64,000 nt of DNA from Parapusillimonas sp013416435 (GCF_052180245.1 NZ_CP197474.1:1798001-1862000), one strand, 5' to 3'. Shown: positions 25,076-33,183, counted from the first letter of the stretch. Translations and numbers: made by a program. Notes: generated from the sequence alone by a model not told the origin.

Positions 25076-25145
25076 TCACGGGGTATATCAGATAATTACC
25101 CTTATAGGGTGCGAGCAAAACTAATCCCGTAAGGGAATCATCCAA
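25076..25145. promoter_or_regulatory. Candidate replication origin downstream of rep
   Basis: The 195 bp between rep and the nuclease gene has GGGGTATA (also present in the candidate oriT), then ACCCT-tat-AGGGT and TCCC-gtaa-GGGA dyads in AT-rich DNA. ColE2-family origins lie directly after rep, so position supports the call. The hairpins could instead be terminators for the convergent genes. Confidence 0.4.
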
Positions 25146-25239
25146 AAGAAATTGATAAAACCAAATTCAAAAAATAGATGATCCGTTAGGAATGAGCGAT
25201 AGCGAATAAAATTGGCGAAATTAGATTTTGGTGTGTTGT

Positions 25240-25977
25240 TCAGCTATTTTCAGTAAATTTGAACTCAATGCTGTAATTCATCAGTTTCAGAGTCGGTACA
25301 ACTCTTGCAGCGGCTTTAGCTCTACGATCAAAATCATGGGCAACGAGAATACCTCTAACTTGTTTGGCGCTTTCTTCTTCTTGTAAATCACCCATATAGC
25401 CGAGTATCTGACCGATAGCGCGACTGTCAGCCTTTCCAGCTTTCAACTCAATGACAACAATTCCGTTATCATCTTCACAAGTTATATCAATTAGACCAGA
25501 ATCAACAGCACGTTCGACACCATCATCAATAATTCTCAGACCAGAATCAAGCAAGGCAATGTTTTGCCTTAAAGCAACTTGCATATCACGTTCTAAAGTG
25601 AATCTTTGTTGTGTGGATTCTTGAGATGTTTGTGGAGTATCGGAAATGTCATTGATAGCTTCCGATCTTACTGATTCAGCTTTGAATCCGTCATCCATCA
25701 AAAATTTCCTGTATCGAACTACCGCATTTTTGTAGGATTGAAGATTGTTTCGAATATTACCTTCAAACTGAATTTTAGAGGGGTTCGGTTTATTTTGTCT
25801 TTCGTCTTTTGTCGAGTATTCCAAATCGTCAATAATGCTTTGGAGAGTTCCGTTCTGGAAATGTTCATCGAGATTCCCGTAACACTCCTCCACTTTTTGG
25901 ACCCGATATAATTGTGCAGTTCTCGTGCCGTCTGAATATTTTTGTTCAGTAAGCCAATTAATATAATCGTTTCGCAT
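25240..25977 (-). CDS. NucS/DUF91-like endonuclease with extra N-terminal domain
   Basis: A 245-residue protein. The C-terminal ~120 residues match the NucS/RecB-like nuclease fold, with probable catalytic residues D164 (SGLIDIT), E177 and K179 (VVIELKAGKAD) and Q190/Y194 (IGQILGYMG). The first ~100 residues resemble the SAM-like core-binding domain of tyrosine recombinases (YINWLTEQKYSDGTRTAQLYRV ... SYKNAVVRYRKFL) rather than the NucS N-terminal domain. NucS proteins cut mismatched or branched DNA; some relatives are defence nucleases. Its role on this element is unknown; defence and element maintenance are both possible. Confidence 0.75.
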   Translation of the reverse strand: MRNDYINWLTEQKYSDGTRTAQLYRVQKVEECYGNLDEHFQNGTLQSIIDDLEYSTKDERQNKPNPSKIQFEGNIRNNLQSYKNAVVRYRKFLMDDGFKAESVRSEAINDISDTPQTSQESTQQRFTLERDMQVALRQNIALLDSGLRIIDDGVERAVDSGLIDITCEDDNGIVVIELKAGKADSRAIGQILGYMGDLQEEESAKQVRGILVAHDFDRRAKAAARVVPTLKLMNYSIEFKFTENS

Positions 25978-26039
25978 AAAATCTCAACAAATTGTTACGT
26001 TATAAGAAATAAAAATGGCCCCAAATGGAGCCTATTTAT

Positions 26040-26351
26040 TTACACAGCAAAATCTTCTTTGCTTTTTCCTTCTGCAATGGCGTCTTTAATCCATTGTGGT
26101 TGACGTCCCATACCAGACCACGTTTCACCATTGTTATTTTTGTAGCGAACAACAGCAGGTGTAGAAGGTCCAACTTTTTTGGAAGCCTTTTTACCTGAAA
26201 CAGCAAAGCCCAAATCAGAAGCAGTGATTCCATACTCCTGCATCTTGGTTTTTATGTCTGCTACAACTTCAGCAATTTCTTTCTTCCTTGCCTCTTCAGC
26301 TTGTTGCATCAGTTTTTCGGCTTGAGCTTTCAATTCAAGATAAGTTGCCAT
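26040..26351 (-). CDS. H-NS-family nucleoid protein
   Basis: A 103-residue H-NS-like protein. The N-terminal ~55 residues form a coiled-coil oligomerisation segment (LELKAQAEKLMQQAEEARKK). The C-terminus carries the AT-hook-like DNA-binding motif (ETWSGMGRQPQW, then IKDAIAEGKSKEDF). Start 26351 is taken as the family start; an in-frame ATG eight codons upstream exists. Carried on an AT-rich element, it probably silences the element's own genes and lowers its cost in a GC-rich host. Confidence 0.9.
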   Translation of the reverse strand: MATYLELKAQAEKLMQQAEEARKKEIAEVVADIKTKMQEYGITASDLGFAVSGKKASKKVGPSTPAVVRYKNNNGETWSGMGRQPQWIKDAIAEGKSKEDFAV

Positions 26352-26404
26352 TCTATTTCCTATGGAGGTGGACATTGACAGCAGAACGATAGCACAGAAG
26401 TAGA

Positions 26405-27748
26405 TTAGTAGAAATGCTGAATTGGAAATTCAAGCTTATCAATGACGTCTTTCAGCACCTTCATAGGTTTCTGGTGCTGGTAATTTGTGAAGTGAGGAGA
26501 TGAGAAATCAACTTTGGATTGTTCGTAGTGCCCCACAATTGACATTATCAATGCTGGATGAACACCCATATTTGTAAGCCGATTAATAAAAGTATGCCTG
26601 AATGAGTGAAAAACTTTCCTGTCGTCTTTGATCCCAATTTTATCTAACCACAGACCAAATTTTCGGGAAGTGTTTTTAGAGTAACCATTTTTTGTTTCTA
26701 CCAAATGAGGAAAAAGCATCGTTTCCTTTTTTTCCTTTAAATTCCTCACATAGTTCAAGAATTTGGATTGAACTAAATTTTTGTGCAGTGGAACCTTTCT
26801 AACTGAATTAGCGTTCTTGGCCCTTTGGATGTCAAAAACCCAAATCCCATCCTCTTCATAAACCTGTTCTAAACGAAGGCTGGCTAACTCTTCTAGTCGA
26901 GCACCAGTATAAAGACCCATAATCGGTAGCCAATAATAATCAGCCTTGGTCATAAAATCTTTATAGCCCACTTCCTCAAAGATTGATTTTAAATCGTCGT
27001 CGCTAAATTCCTTATAGGAACGTGTCATTTGTTTAATCTTTGATTTAGTGGAAACCTTCACCTTCTCAAACGGATTTTCAGCAAAATAAAGATTGTTATT
27101 TATTGCATACAGAAAGAGCATACGCAAATAGGACATTTTAGAGTTAATTACACTAACTCCTGTTCCATTTGCCAGAAGCCTATTCTTATAGGCTACAGCG
27201 TCATTTGCTGTATATTCGTTAATGTCCTTATCTGAAAAAAACAGCGTAAATTCTTCATAGACCCTGTTTTTGTCATAAATGGTTTTTGCCACATTCTCTA
27301 ATTGAGCTTCATTCAAATAGAGTTTTGCAACTTCGGACAGTAGTTCACTTTTCTGTTCAACTGCTTTGGGTTTTGGTGCAGGAACACCCGGAACATTTGG
27401 ATTGCCAGTAGCAATAAGATTCTGGACTTGGCTACCACTGAAATTAGTAAGCTGTTCAGCAGAAACCCCCAACTTGGACAGCAGGCTGTCTATCAATGCT
27501 TCATCACCAGCTTTGATATCAGAGAACTTGATACCAGTTGGCGAAAGTTCCATTTCAAGTTTGCGAAGCTGGTCTAAATCAAAGGGCTTACTGGTCATCT
27601 CAATTTGCAGGTTCAAGGCTAATGCAGCAATCTTAGCCCTTGAATAGTCCTTTGTCTTGAGCGACCAACGGACCTTCTTTTTGTGCTGTGTGAGCCTGAA
27701 GTAGTAGACGCCGTGGCGCGACTTGTAGAGCCGTGGAAGAACATTCAT
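26405..27748 (-). CDS. int: Tyrosine site-specific integrase
   Basis: A 447-residue integrase. The N-terminus is an arm-binding domain (RLYKSRHGVYYFRLTQHKKK), followed by a core-binding domain about 135-215. The catalytic domain shows the full R-H-R-H-Y set: R284 (YTGARLEEL), H381 and R384 (HSFRHTF), H407 (VGHYE) and probable nucleophile Y423. It lies 82 bp from the tRNA 3' end and reads away from it, the usual position for a tRNA-targeting integrase. It should catalyse recombination between the 17-bp att repeats. No excisionase gene is recognised. Confidence 0.93.
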   Translation of the reverse strand: MNVLPRLYKSRHGVYYFRLTQHKKKVRWSLKTKDYSRAKIAALALNLQIEMTSKPFDLDQLRKLEMELSPTGIKFSDIKAGDEALIDSLLSKLGVSAEQLTNFSGSQVQNLIATGNPNVPGVPAPKPKAVEQKSELLSEVAKLYLNEAQLENVAKTIYDKNRVYEEFTLFFSDKDINEYTANDAVAYKNRLLANGTGVSVINSKMSYLRMLFLYAINNNLYFAENPFEKVKVSTKSKIKQMTRSYKEFSDDDLKSIFEEVGYKDFMTKADYYWLPIMGLYTGARLEELASLRLEQVYEEDGIWVFDIQRAKNANSVRKVPLHKNLVQSKFLNYVRNLKEKKETMLFPHLVETKNGYSKNTSRKFGLWLDKIGIKDDRKVFHSFRHTFINRLTNMGVHPALIMSIVGHYEQSKVDFSSPHFTNYQHQKPMKVLKDVIDKLEFPIQHFY

Positions 27749-27784
27749 TTGGAAAGTGACTCACCAAATGACCCACCCCAATGA

Positions 27785-27821
27785 GAAAAGCCCTCAATTT
27801 CGTCAATGAAATCAAGGGCTT
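27785..27821 (-). terminator. Replacement tRNA terminator supplied by the element
   Basis: Minus-strand RNA forms a 14-bp stem (AAGCCCUUGAUUUC with GAAAUUGAGGGCUU, two G-U pairs) followed by UU. It lies nine bases past the tRNA CCA, so it ends the tRNA transcript now that the native terminator has been moved away. Confidence 0.7.
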
Positions 27822-27829
27822 AGGTGTTC

Positions 27830-27846
27830 TGGTGGCGCATCCCTGA
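27830..27846. repeat. Right attachment repeat (att core, 17 bp)
   Basis: The 3' end of the tRNA gene, identical to 17753-17769; integration keeps the tRNA intact on this side. Confidence 0.88.
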
Positions 27847-27906
27847 TTCGAACAGGGGACCTGCGGATTATGATTCCGTCGCTCTAACCGACTGAGCTAA
27901 TGCGCC
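27830..27906 (-). tRNA. tRNA with CAU anticodon (elongator Met; Ile2 not excluded)
   Basis: A 77-base tRNA with encoded CCA. The acceptor stem is GGCGCAT/ATGCGCC, the D arm is GCTC-N-GAGC, the anticodon loop is ATCATAA (CAU), and the T arm contains GTTCGAAT. The first pair of the anticodon stem (A-C) is weak. CAU can read Met or, with lysidine, Ile; the initiator features are absent. It is the attachment gene of the mobilizable element. A possible -10 (TATGCT) is at 27922-27927. Confidence 0.9.
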
Positions 27907-27976
27907 AAAGAACGTAACTTTAGCATATTTTTTTTCGTCTGTGTAGCGAGGCGGTAGGGCGTATGTCAGAAATGCG

Positions 27977-28095
27977 AAGGCCCCGCCTCTTGGCGGGGCC
28001 TTACTGCCTTCTAGGCAGTGGGCACTTACACGAAGGTAGTGCGGCTTGGACTACCTTGGGGGTAGTCGCACTGCCATGCGGCAGTGACTTAACGA
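27977..28095. other. Tandem hairpin cluster between the tRNA and the FMN enzyme gene
   Basis: First comes an 11-bp perfect stem AAGGCCCCGCC/GGCGGGGCCTT with a 4-nt loop (27977-28002), probably a terminator of the flanking minus-strand gene. After it come ACTGCC/GGCAGT, AAGGTAGT/ACTACCTT, GACTACC/GGTAGTC and CACTGCC/GGCAGTG, some of which share bases and so exclude one another. No coding potential is seen. Confidence 0.55.
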
Positions 28096-28133
28096 TAGTC
28101 CTCTTCCTTTTGAAAAAGAACTAGGGTTTATAC

Positions 28134-29810
28134 CTATGAGGTTGCGGGACTGGTGCCGGCATTTTCGGGCATGAGGCTGGCGTTGCCTGAGAGGGCGGCG
28201 CTAAGGCTGTACAAGGGCGAGAAAGAGTCCGCCTGCGCCATGGGCCAGGCGGTGCGGAAGATGGTCTGGCGGAATTTGCCTTCCAGCAATTCGCCTTTTT
28301 CAAGATCGGGAAAAAGCGCTGAAAGCACGCGGACCTCTCCGTTTGGAATGCGCTTGGCGATATGGTGCGGCCTGAGTTCGGCCGGATGATTCAGCCCGGC
28401 CGCGCCCAGCAGTTCCGCAAGTGCTTTGAGGGTGTTGCCATGGTAATTGGCCACCCGCAACGATTTGTCGCCGACCACCAGTGCCGCCTGGCGTTTCGGG
28501 TCCTGAGTGGTGACGCCGGTGGGGCACATGCCGGTATGACAGGTTTGGGCCTGTATGCAACCCACGGCAAACATGAAGCCGCGCGCGCTGTTGCACCAAT
28601 CGGCGCCCAGCGCCATGATGCGCGCCATGTCGAACGCACTGATGATCTTGCCCGACGCGCCCAGCTTGATGCGTTCGCGTAGCCCAATGCCCACCAGCGT
28701 GTTATGCACCAGCCGTAGTCCCTCGCGCAGCGGGGTGCCGACGTGGTCCACGAATTCCACGGGCGCCGCGCCGGTGCCTCCTTCAGCGCCATCCACGACG
28801 ATGAAGTCAGGTGTGATGCCTGTTTTGAGCATGGCTTTGGCGATGGCGAACCATTCCCACGGGTGGCCGATGCACAGTTTGAATCCGACGGGCTTGCCGC
28901 CGGAGAGTTCTCGCAGGCGTGCAACGAAGTGCATGAGTTCGAGGGGGGTGCGAAAGGCGCTGTGGCTGGGCGGCGAGTCGCATTCCTTCCAGGGAGGGAC
29001 GCCGCGGGCTTCGGCTATTTCCGGGGTTACCTTCGGACCCGGCAATATGCCTCCATGTCCGGGTTTGGCGCCCTGCGACAACTTGATCTCTATCATCTTT
29101 ATGCTGTCTTGCCGCGCGCGCTTGGCGAATATTTCGTCGGAAAACCGGCCGCTTTCCCCACAGCCGAAATAGCCCGAACCGATGTTCCAAATCAAGTCGC
29201 CTTGATGCTCGAGATGGTATCGGCTGACACCGCCTTCACCCGTGTCATGCGCGAAACCGCCCAGGGCCGCGCCCTTGTTCAGGGCCAGCACGGCATTGGC
29301 CGACAGGGCGCCGAAGCTCATGGCCGAAATATTGAACACTGAAAGGGAGTAGGGCTGTGTACAGTCGGGGCCGCCCACGGTTACGCGGAATGTCTTGGAG
29401 TCGGGGTGCGAGGGCTCCATGGAATGATTGATCCACTCGTAATCGTTGCGATAGACGTCGCCCTGGGTGCCGAATGGGCGTTTGTCGATTTCCTGCTTGG
29501 CTCGTTGATAGACCAGCGAGCGATCCGCCCGGGAAAACGGCTGCGAGCTGGTATCGTCCTCGAAAAAATACTGGCGCATCTCGGGTCGGATGAACTCGAA
29601 GAAATAGCGCAGGTTGCCGATGATGGGGTAGTTGCGGCGGATGGCGTGCCGGGTCTGTTTCAAATCATAGATGCCCACCAGGACCAGCGCGGCGCAAACG
29701 GCCGAGGCCAGCAGCCATGTACTGCTTTTCATCATGCCCATCAACAGGAAGATGACGGTTCCCACTATGGCGAGGTAAAAGGCAGTGTGGCGGGTCAAAT
29801 AGCGTTCCAT
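28134..29810 (-). CDS. FMN-binding glutamate synthase-family protein, membrane-anchored
   Basis: A 558-residue protein of the GltB2/GltS-like family. Two hydrophobic helices lie at residues ~10-50. The FMN-binding (beta/alpha)8 domain spans ~100-500: FNISAMSFGALSANAV, HDTGEGGVS, IGSGYFGC, SQGAKPGHGG, VVDGAEGGTGAAP and a Cys cluster (CIQAQTCHTGMCPTGV) near 450 that fits a 3Fe-4S site. The glutaminase domain of true glutamate synthase is missing. The exact reaction is not known for these stand-alone proteins. Confidence 0.88.
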   Translation of the reverse strand: MERYLTRHTAFYLAIVGTVIFLLMGMMKSSTWLLASAVCAALVLVGIYDLKQTRHAIRRNYPIIGNLRYFFEFIRPEMRQYFFEDDTSSQPFSRADRSLVYQRAKQEIDKRPFGTQGDVYRNDYEWINHSMEPSHPDSKTFRVTVGGPDCTQPYSLSVFNISAMSFGALSANAVLALNKGAALGGFAHDTGEGGVSRYHLEHQGDLIWNIGSGYFGCGESGRFSDEIFAKRARQDSIKMIEIKLSQGAKPGHGGILPGPKVTPEIAEARGVPPWKECDSPPSHSAFRTPLELMHFVARLRELSGGKPVGFKLCIGHPWEWFAIAKAMLKTGITPDFIVVDGAEGGTGAAPVEFVDHVGTPLREGLRLVHNTLVGIGLRERIKLGASGKIISAFDMARIMALGADWCNSARGFMFAVGCIQAQTCHTGMCPTGVTTQDPKRQAALVVGDKSLRVANYHGNTLKALAELLGAAGLNHPAELRPHHIAKRIPNGEVRVLSALFPDLEKGELLEGKFRQTIFRTAWPMAQADSFSPLYSLSAALSGNASLMPENAGTSPATS

Positions 29811-29877
29811 GCTTGGATGCTCCTTGTTTCTGAATATTGCCGTGCGACCCGTCTACTATATCTCGCGGCGCCGAGTT

Positions 29878-30786
29878 TCAGTCCTTTGCCCGTCGTCCTC
29901 TTCTCACGCGGAACTTCAGTTCGCTGACGATGACGCCCGCCACGATCAGGGCCCCGCCCAGCAGGGCAAGTCCAGGAAGGCGCTCGCCCGCGATGCGGCC
30001 GATGATGCCGGCCCATACAGGCTCGCCGGCATAGATGACGGTGGCGCGCGTGGGCGAAACGGATTTCTGTGCCCAATTCATCGTGAGCTGGATCAGCGCG
30101 CTTGCCAGTCCCATCGCCGTCGCGATGCCGACAAGCAGCCAGGAGAATGGCGGGATAGGCTCGCCCGTAATGGGCATGCCCAGCAGCGCAAGCAGCGAGG
30201 TGAAGGCCAGTTGGACAACGGTCACGCGGCGGCTGTCCACGCTGCCTGCGAATCGGCTGATGAGAATGATCTCGACGGCGATCGACAAGGCGCCGATGAG
30301 GGTCAGGAGTTCTCCTTTGCCAAGTTCCAGCGTGCCGGCGTCCGGGCCGGTCAGCAGTACCAGGCCGACGAAGGCCAGCGTGACGCCGATCCAGCTCATG
30401 AGGCTGGGCGGGCGCTTCAGTACGCACCACTGGAGCAAGGGCACCATGGGGACGTACATGGCGGTGATGAACGCGGATTTGCTGCTGCTGATGGTCTGCA
30501 GGCCGTAGGTCTGCAAAGCATAGCCGAAGAAGATGCATACGCCGATGGAAGCGCCTGCCCAAAGTTCGCGCAGTGTCAGTCCGCGCAAGACCTTGAGCGA
30601 AAGCAGGGCCGCCAGCAGGGCGGCCGTGGCAAAACGCAGCGCGACAAAGAACAGCGGGCCGCTGGCGGTCAAGGCGATCTGGACTGCGAGAAAGGTGCCG
30701 CCCCAAACCATGGTGACGGCGATCAGGGCAAGCTCCTGGCGGCTCAAGGTCGGAAGACGCGAGCTTTCCTGTTGCGAGTGGGACAT
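29878..30786 (-). CDS. EamA/DMT-family exporter
   Basis: A 302-residue membrane protein with ten predicted helices in two EamA repeats. The first starts LALIAVTMVWGGTFLAVQIAL, and the second ends with the RATVIYAGEPVWAGIIGRIAGERLPGLALLGGALIVAGV region. The start is set at 30786, where the membrane domain begins; the same frame is open for 69 codons upstream but those residues are not hydrophobic and do not match the family. Members export amino acids or other small metabolites; the substrate is not known. It is divergent from the diguanylate cyclase gene. Confidence 0.88.
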   Translation of the reverse strand: MSHSQQESSRLPTLSRQELALIAVTMVWGGTFLAVQIALTASGPLFFVALRFATAALLAALLSLKVLRGLTLRELWAGASIGVCIFFGYALQTYGLQTISSSKSAFITAMYVPMVPLLQWCVLKRPPSLMSWIGVTLAFVGLVLLTGPDAGTLELGKGELLTLIGALSIAVEIILISRFAGSVDSRRVTVVQLAFTSLLALLGMPITGEPIPPFSWLLVGIATAMGLASALIQLTMNWAQKSVSPTRATVIYAGEPVWAGIIGRIAGERLPGLALLGGALIVAGVIVSELKFRVRRGRRAKD

Positions 30787-30937
30787 GAGGCGGATCGAGA
30801 GTGTGATTGGGAGGCAACAACTGCGCGCATAGTAACAGGACGCCGTGGTGGATTTGATTAGAATGGGCGCTTTCGGTTTGGTGGTGCGGCCGGGAGCGGC
30901 GGCGCCAGTGTCACAACCAATCCAGGACCTCATAGGC

Positions 30938-32125
30938 ATGGCATTCTTGAAGCGTTGTTGGGAACACATACTGCACGACATTGTCGCGCCCACGCGGCCG
31001 TCTTCGCATCAATTGGTCAGGCTGGCGACACCGTTTGGCCGCAGCGCGTCGGTTCGCCGTCAAGCTGCACTGGTCATCACGGCGCGGGTTCAATTCCTGA
31101 GCCTGATCTTTGCCATCCTGGTGCCGGCCTGCGCCATCATCGATCTGGTGCTCTTCGACTGGAGAACGGGCCTGTTGCTGACCGGCTTGCGTCTCGTGGC
31201 AGGCGCCGGTTTCGCAGTGCTGGCATGGCCGGGCGAGCGCGGCCAAGCGCAGGGCTACGCCTGGTCCATCGTGCGCCTGCTGTCCATGCTGCTCATACCC
31301 ACGGTCTTCTATCTTGCGGCGCTGCATATCACCGGCGGGTTGGATCTTTCGCATACACAGTCCCTGGTGGTCCAGCTGTACGGGCTCATGCCCACCATCG
31401 TGCTGGCCGGGCTGGCCATCTTTCCTTTGTCGGCCCTGGAGATACTTCTGTATTCGATTCCCGTGCTCGGCATTGCTTCCTGGGGCCTGATGGACGCGGG
31501 CGGCGGCCTGTCTCTGGTTCAGCACGGACCGGTCTACTGGTTCATGTTCATGATGATCGGCGTTGCCATGATTTCAGGGATGAGCCAGTCGCACTACATG
31601 GAAAGCCTTGTGCATCACGCCAGCACGGATCCTTTGACGGGCGCGCAAACGCGTCGTGCCGGAATCGAGGCCATCGAGCGTTCCATGAGGCAGGCGCGTA
31701 CTCACGACCGGCCGCTGTCCATCATGTTTCTGGACATCGACCACTTCAAGCAGATCAATGATTCATTCGGCCACGATGCCGGCGACCAGGCGCTCATTGC
31801 GTTCGCGAAAGGACTGCGTCAAAGCCTGCGGCGTGATGACGTACTGATTCGATGGGGCGGCGAGGAATTCGTTGCGGCCTTGCCCGGCATGTCCATGAAG
31901 ACCTTGCCGGCACTATTGGAAAAAATACGCGTCAATGGCTTGGGGCTTCGGATCGATGGCAAACCGCTGGAAACCTCGATCGGCATCGCGGAAAGCAGTG
32001 TCGATCAATGCGTGGATTGGGTGGAGCTCGTGAGGCTGGCCGATGAGCGGATGTATCAGGCCAAGAGCCTGGGCCGCGCCCGCGCTGTGCTGCCAAGTGG
32101 GCAGGTGGTGGCGATGGGAGGCTGA
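30938..32125 (+). CDS. Membrane-bound diguanylate cyclase (GGDEF)
   Basis: A 395-residue enzyme that would make cyclic di-GMP from two GTP. Six hydrophobic helices occupy residues ~50-220 and anchor it in the inner membrane; no periplasmic sensor domain is visible. The GGDEF domain begins after HHASTDPLTGAQTRR and has LSIMFLDIDHFKQINDSFGH and the active site RWGGEEFVA (GGEEF). Catalytic residues are intact. ATG 30938 is chosen because the preceding in-frame residues look non-native. Confidence 0.9.
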   Translation: MAFLKRCWEHILHDIVAPTRPSSHQLVRLATPFGRSASVRRQAALVITARVQFLSLIFAILVPACAIIDLVLFDWRTGLLLTGLRLVAGAGFAVLAWPGERGQAQGYAWSIVRLLSMLLIPTVFYLAALHITGGLDLSHTQSLVVQLYGLMPTIVLAGLAIFPLSALEILLYSIPVLGIASWGLMDAGGGLSLVQHGPVYWFMFMMIGVAMISGMSQSHYMESLVHHASTDPLTGAQTRRAGIEAIERSMRQARTHDRPLSIMFLDIDHFKQINDSFGHDAGDQALIAFAKGLRQSLRRDDVLIRWGGEEFVAALPGMSMKTLPALLEKIRVNGLGLRIDGKPLETSIGIAESSVDQCVDWVELVRLADERMYQAKSLGRARAVLPSGQVVAMGG

Positions 32126-32129
32126 TACA

Positions 32130-32186
32130 GGGGTCAGACCCCGTACGGGGTCTGACCCCACGGGGCTCCGTACGGGGTCTGACCCC
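32130..32186. repeat. REP-like palindrome, one full and one shortened unit
   Basis: The full unit is GGGGTCAGACCCC-gtac-GGGGTCTGACCCC at 32130-32159. A second unit at 32162-32186 has lost part of its left arm. It follows the diguanylate cyclase stop codon closely. Confidence 0.85.
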
Positions 32187-32209
32187 AGGGGTTGCATGCC
32201 CCAACAAAA

Positions 32210-32239
32210 AACCCAGCTAAACATGCGCTTAGCTGGGTT
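32210..32239 (-). terminator. Terminator of tRNA-Leu copy 1
   Basis: An 11-bp stem AACCCAGCTAA/TTAGCTGGGTT with an 8-nt loop is followed on the minus strand by a T-run, 16 bp beyond the tRNA CCA. Confidence 0.85.
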
Positions 32240-32254
32240 CTCTGTATTTAGCGG

Positions 32255-32339
32255 TGGTGCCCAGGAGAGGACTCGAACCTCCACACCTTGCGGCACATGG
32301 ACCTGAACCATGCGCGTCTACCAATTCCGCCACCTGGGC
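32255..32339 (-). tRNA. tRNA-Leu (CAG), copy 1
   Basis: An 85-base class II tRNA with encoded CCA and acceptor stem GCCCAGG/CCTGGGC. The anticodon loop is TTCAGGT (CAG), there is a long variable arm (TGCCGCAAGGTGT), and the T arm contains GTTCGAGT. It is identical to the gene at 36427-36511. Confidence 0.95.
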
Positions 32340-32415
32340 ACTGTTTTGTCGCTGTCTCTTCTTTGAAGAGGAAACGGATTATATGATGAAAAATTCCTTG
32401 GCGTCAAATTGACGG

Positions 32416-33183
32416 TTATGCGTCATGGCCCGGATTGCGACGATTCAAGCGGCGCAAAAGGCCCGGCCAGGCCAAGGATGCTTTCCTGGCGCGATCGGCT
32501 TTGGACTCTACTTGGGCGCGTTCAAGAATTTCCTGAGGAATATGGGTAAGCGTGCCACCGGCCTGCGCTCTGACTTGCACCATGCAGGCAGCTTCGAGGC
32601 GGTGCATTGCCTGGAAGGCTTCGGCGGGGCTGGCGCCTATGGTCAGCAAGCCGTGATTGCGCAGTATCAGGTAGCTGCTGTCGCCCAGGTCGCGTACCAG
32701 GCGAGGCTGTTCTTCCGGGTTCAGCGCCAATCCTTCATAGTCATGGTAGTTAAGAGACGGCAAGACAATGAAGGCGAATTGCGATAGCGGCAACAGCCCG
32801 CATTCTTGAGCAGATACGGCGACTCCATTGATGGAGTGCGTATGCAGCACGCATGTGGCGTCTTTGCGAGCGGCATGGATGCAACTGTGGATGATGAAAC
32901 CCGCGGGATTGATATCGTATTCGGACTCCATGACCTTACGGCCCTGCAGGTCGACCTTTACGAGGCTGGATGCAGTGATCTCCTCAAACATGAATCCGTA
33001 TGGATTGATCAGGAAATGGTCCTCTGTTCCGGGGACTTTGGCCGTGATGTGAGTGAAGATCAGGTCGTCCCATCCGAACAGCGCTACCAGACGATACAGT
33101 GCGGCCAAATTGCATCGCATTTCCCATTCTTCGCCGGAAACGAGACTGCGCAGAGAGGAGGGGGTGGGGCTGGGGGCGTTCAT
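32416..33183 (-). CDS. Class II aldolase/adducin-family protein
   Basis: A 255-residue cytosolic enzyme of the fuculose-phosphate aldolase superfamily. Metal-binding histidines lie in VLHTHSINGVAVSA and NHGLLTIG; other family blocks are WDDLIFTHITAKVPG and NPYGFMFEEITASSLVKVD. The start at 33183 is the family start; the upstream in-frame codons overlap the hydrolase gene. It forms a unit with the hydrolase (stop 33200) and probably with the Bug receptor. Aldolase or decarboxylase activity on a hydroxy-acid is likely; the substrate is unknown. Confidence 0.88.
   Translation of the reverse strand: MNAPSPTPSSLRSLVSGEEWEMRCNLAALYRLVALFGWDDLIFTHITAKVPGTEDHFLINPYGFMFEEITASSLVKVDLQGRKVMESEYDINPAGFIIHSCIHAARKDATCVLHTHSINGVAVSAQECGLLPLSQFAFIVLPSLNYHDYEGLALNPEEQPRLVRDLGDSSYLILRNHGLLTIGASPAEAFQAMHRLEAACMVQVRAQAGGTLTHIPQEILERAQVESKADRARKASLAWPGLLRRLNRRNPGHDA

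Larger units (their letters stand above)
17753..27846. mobile_element. Integrative mobilizable element in a CAU tRNA gene
   Basis: About 10.1 kb between two 17-bp repeats of the tRNA 3' end. It is sharply AT-richer than the flanks. Gene order from the left end: two unknown genes (-), candidate oriT, mobC and relaxase (+), pilin (-), ColE2-type replicase (+, split by an IS), NucS-like nuclease (-), H-NS-like protein (-), tyrosine integrase (-) next to the tRNA. There are no type IV secretion genes, so it must use a helper conjugation system. Without the 1.67-kb IS it would be about 8.4 kb, like an integrated mobilizable plasmid. Confidence 0.88.
32198..32340. repeat. Left copy of a 143-bp direct repeat (tRNA-Leu and its terminator)
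   Basis: Matches 36370-36512 with a single difference seen (TATTTA against TACTTA). It covers the terminator and the whole tRNA-Leu gene. Confidence 0.88.
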
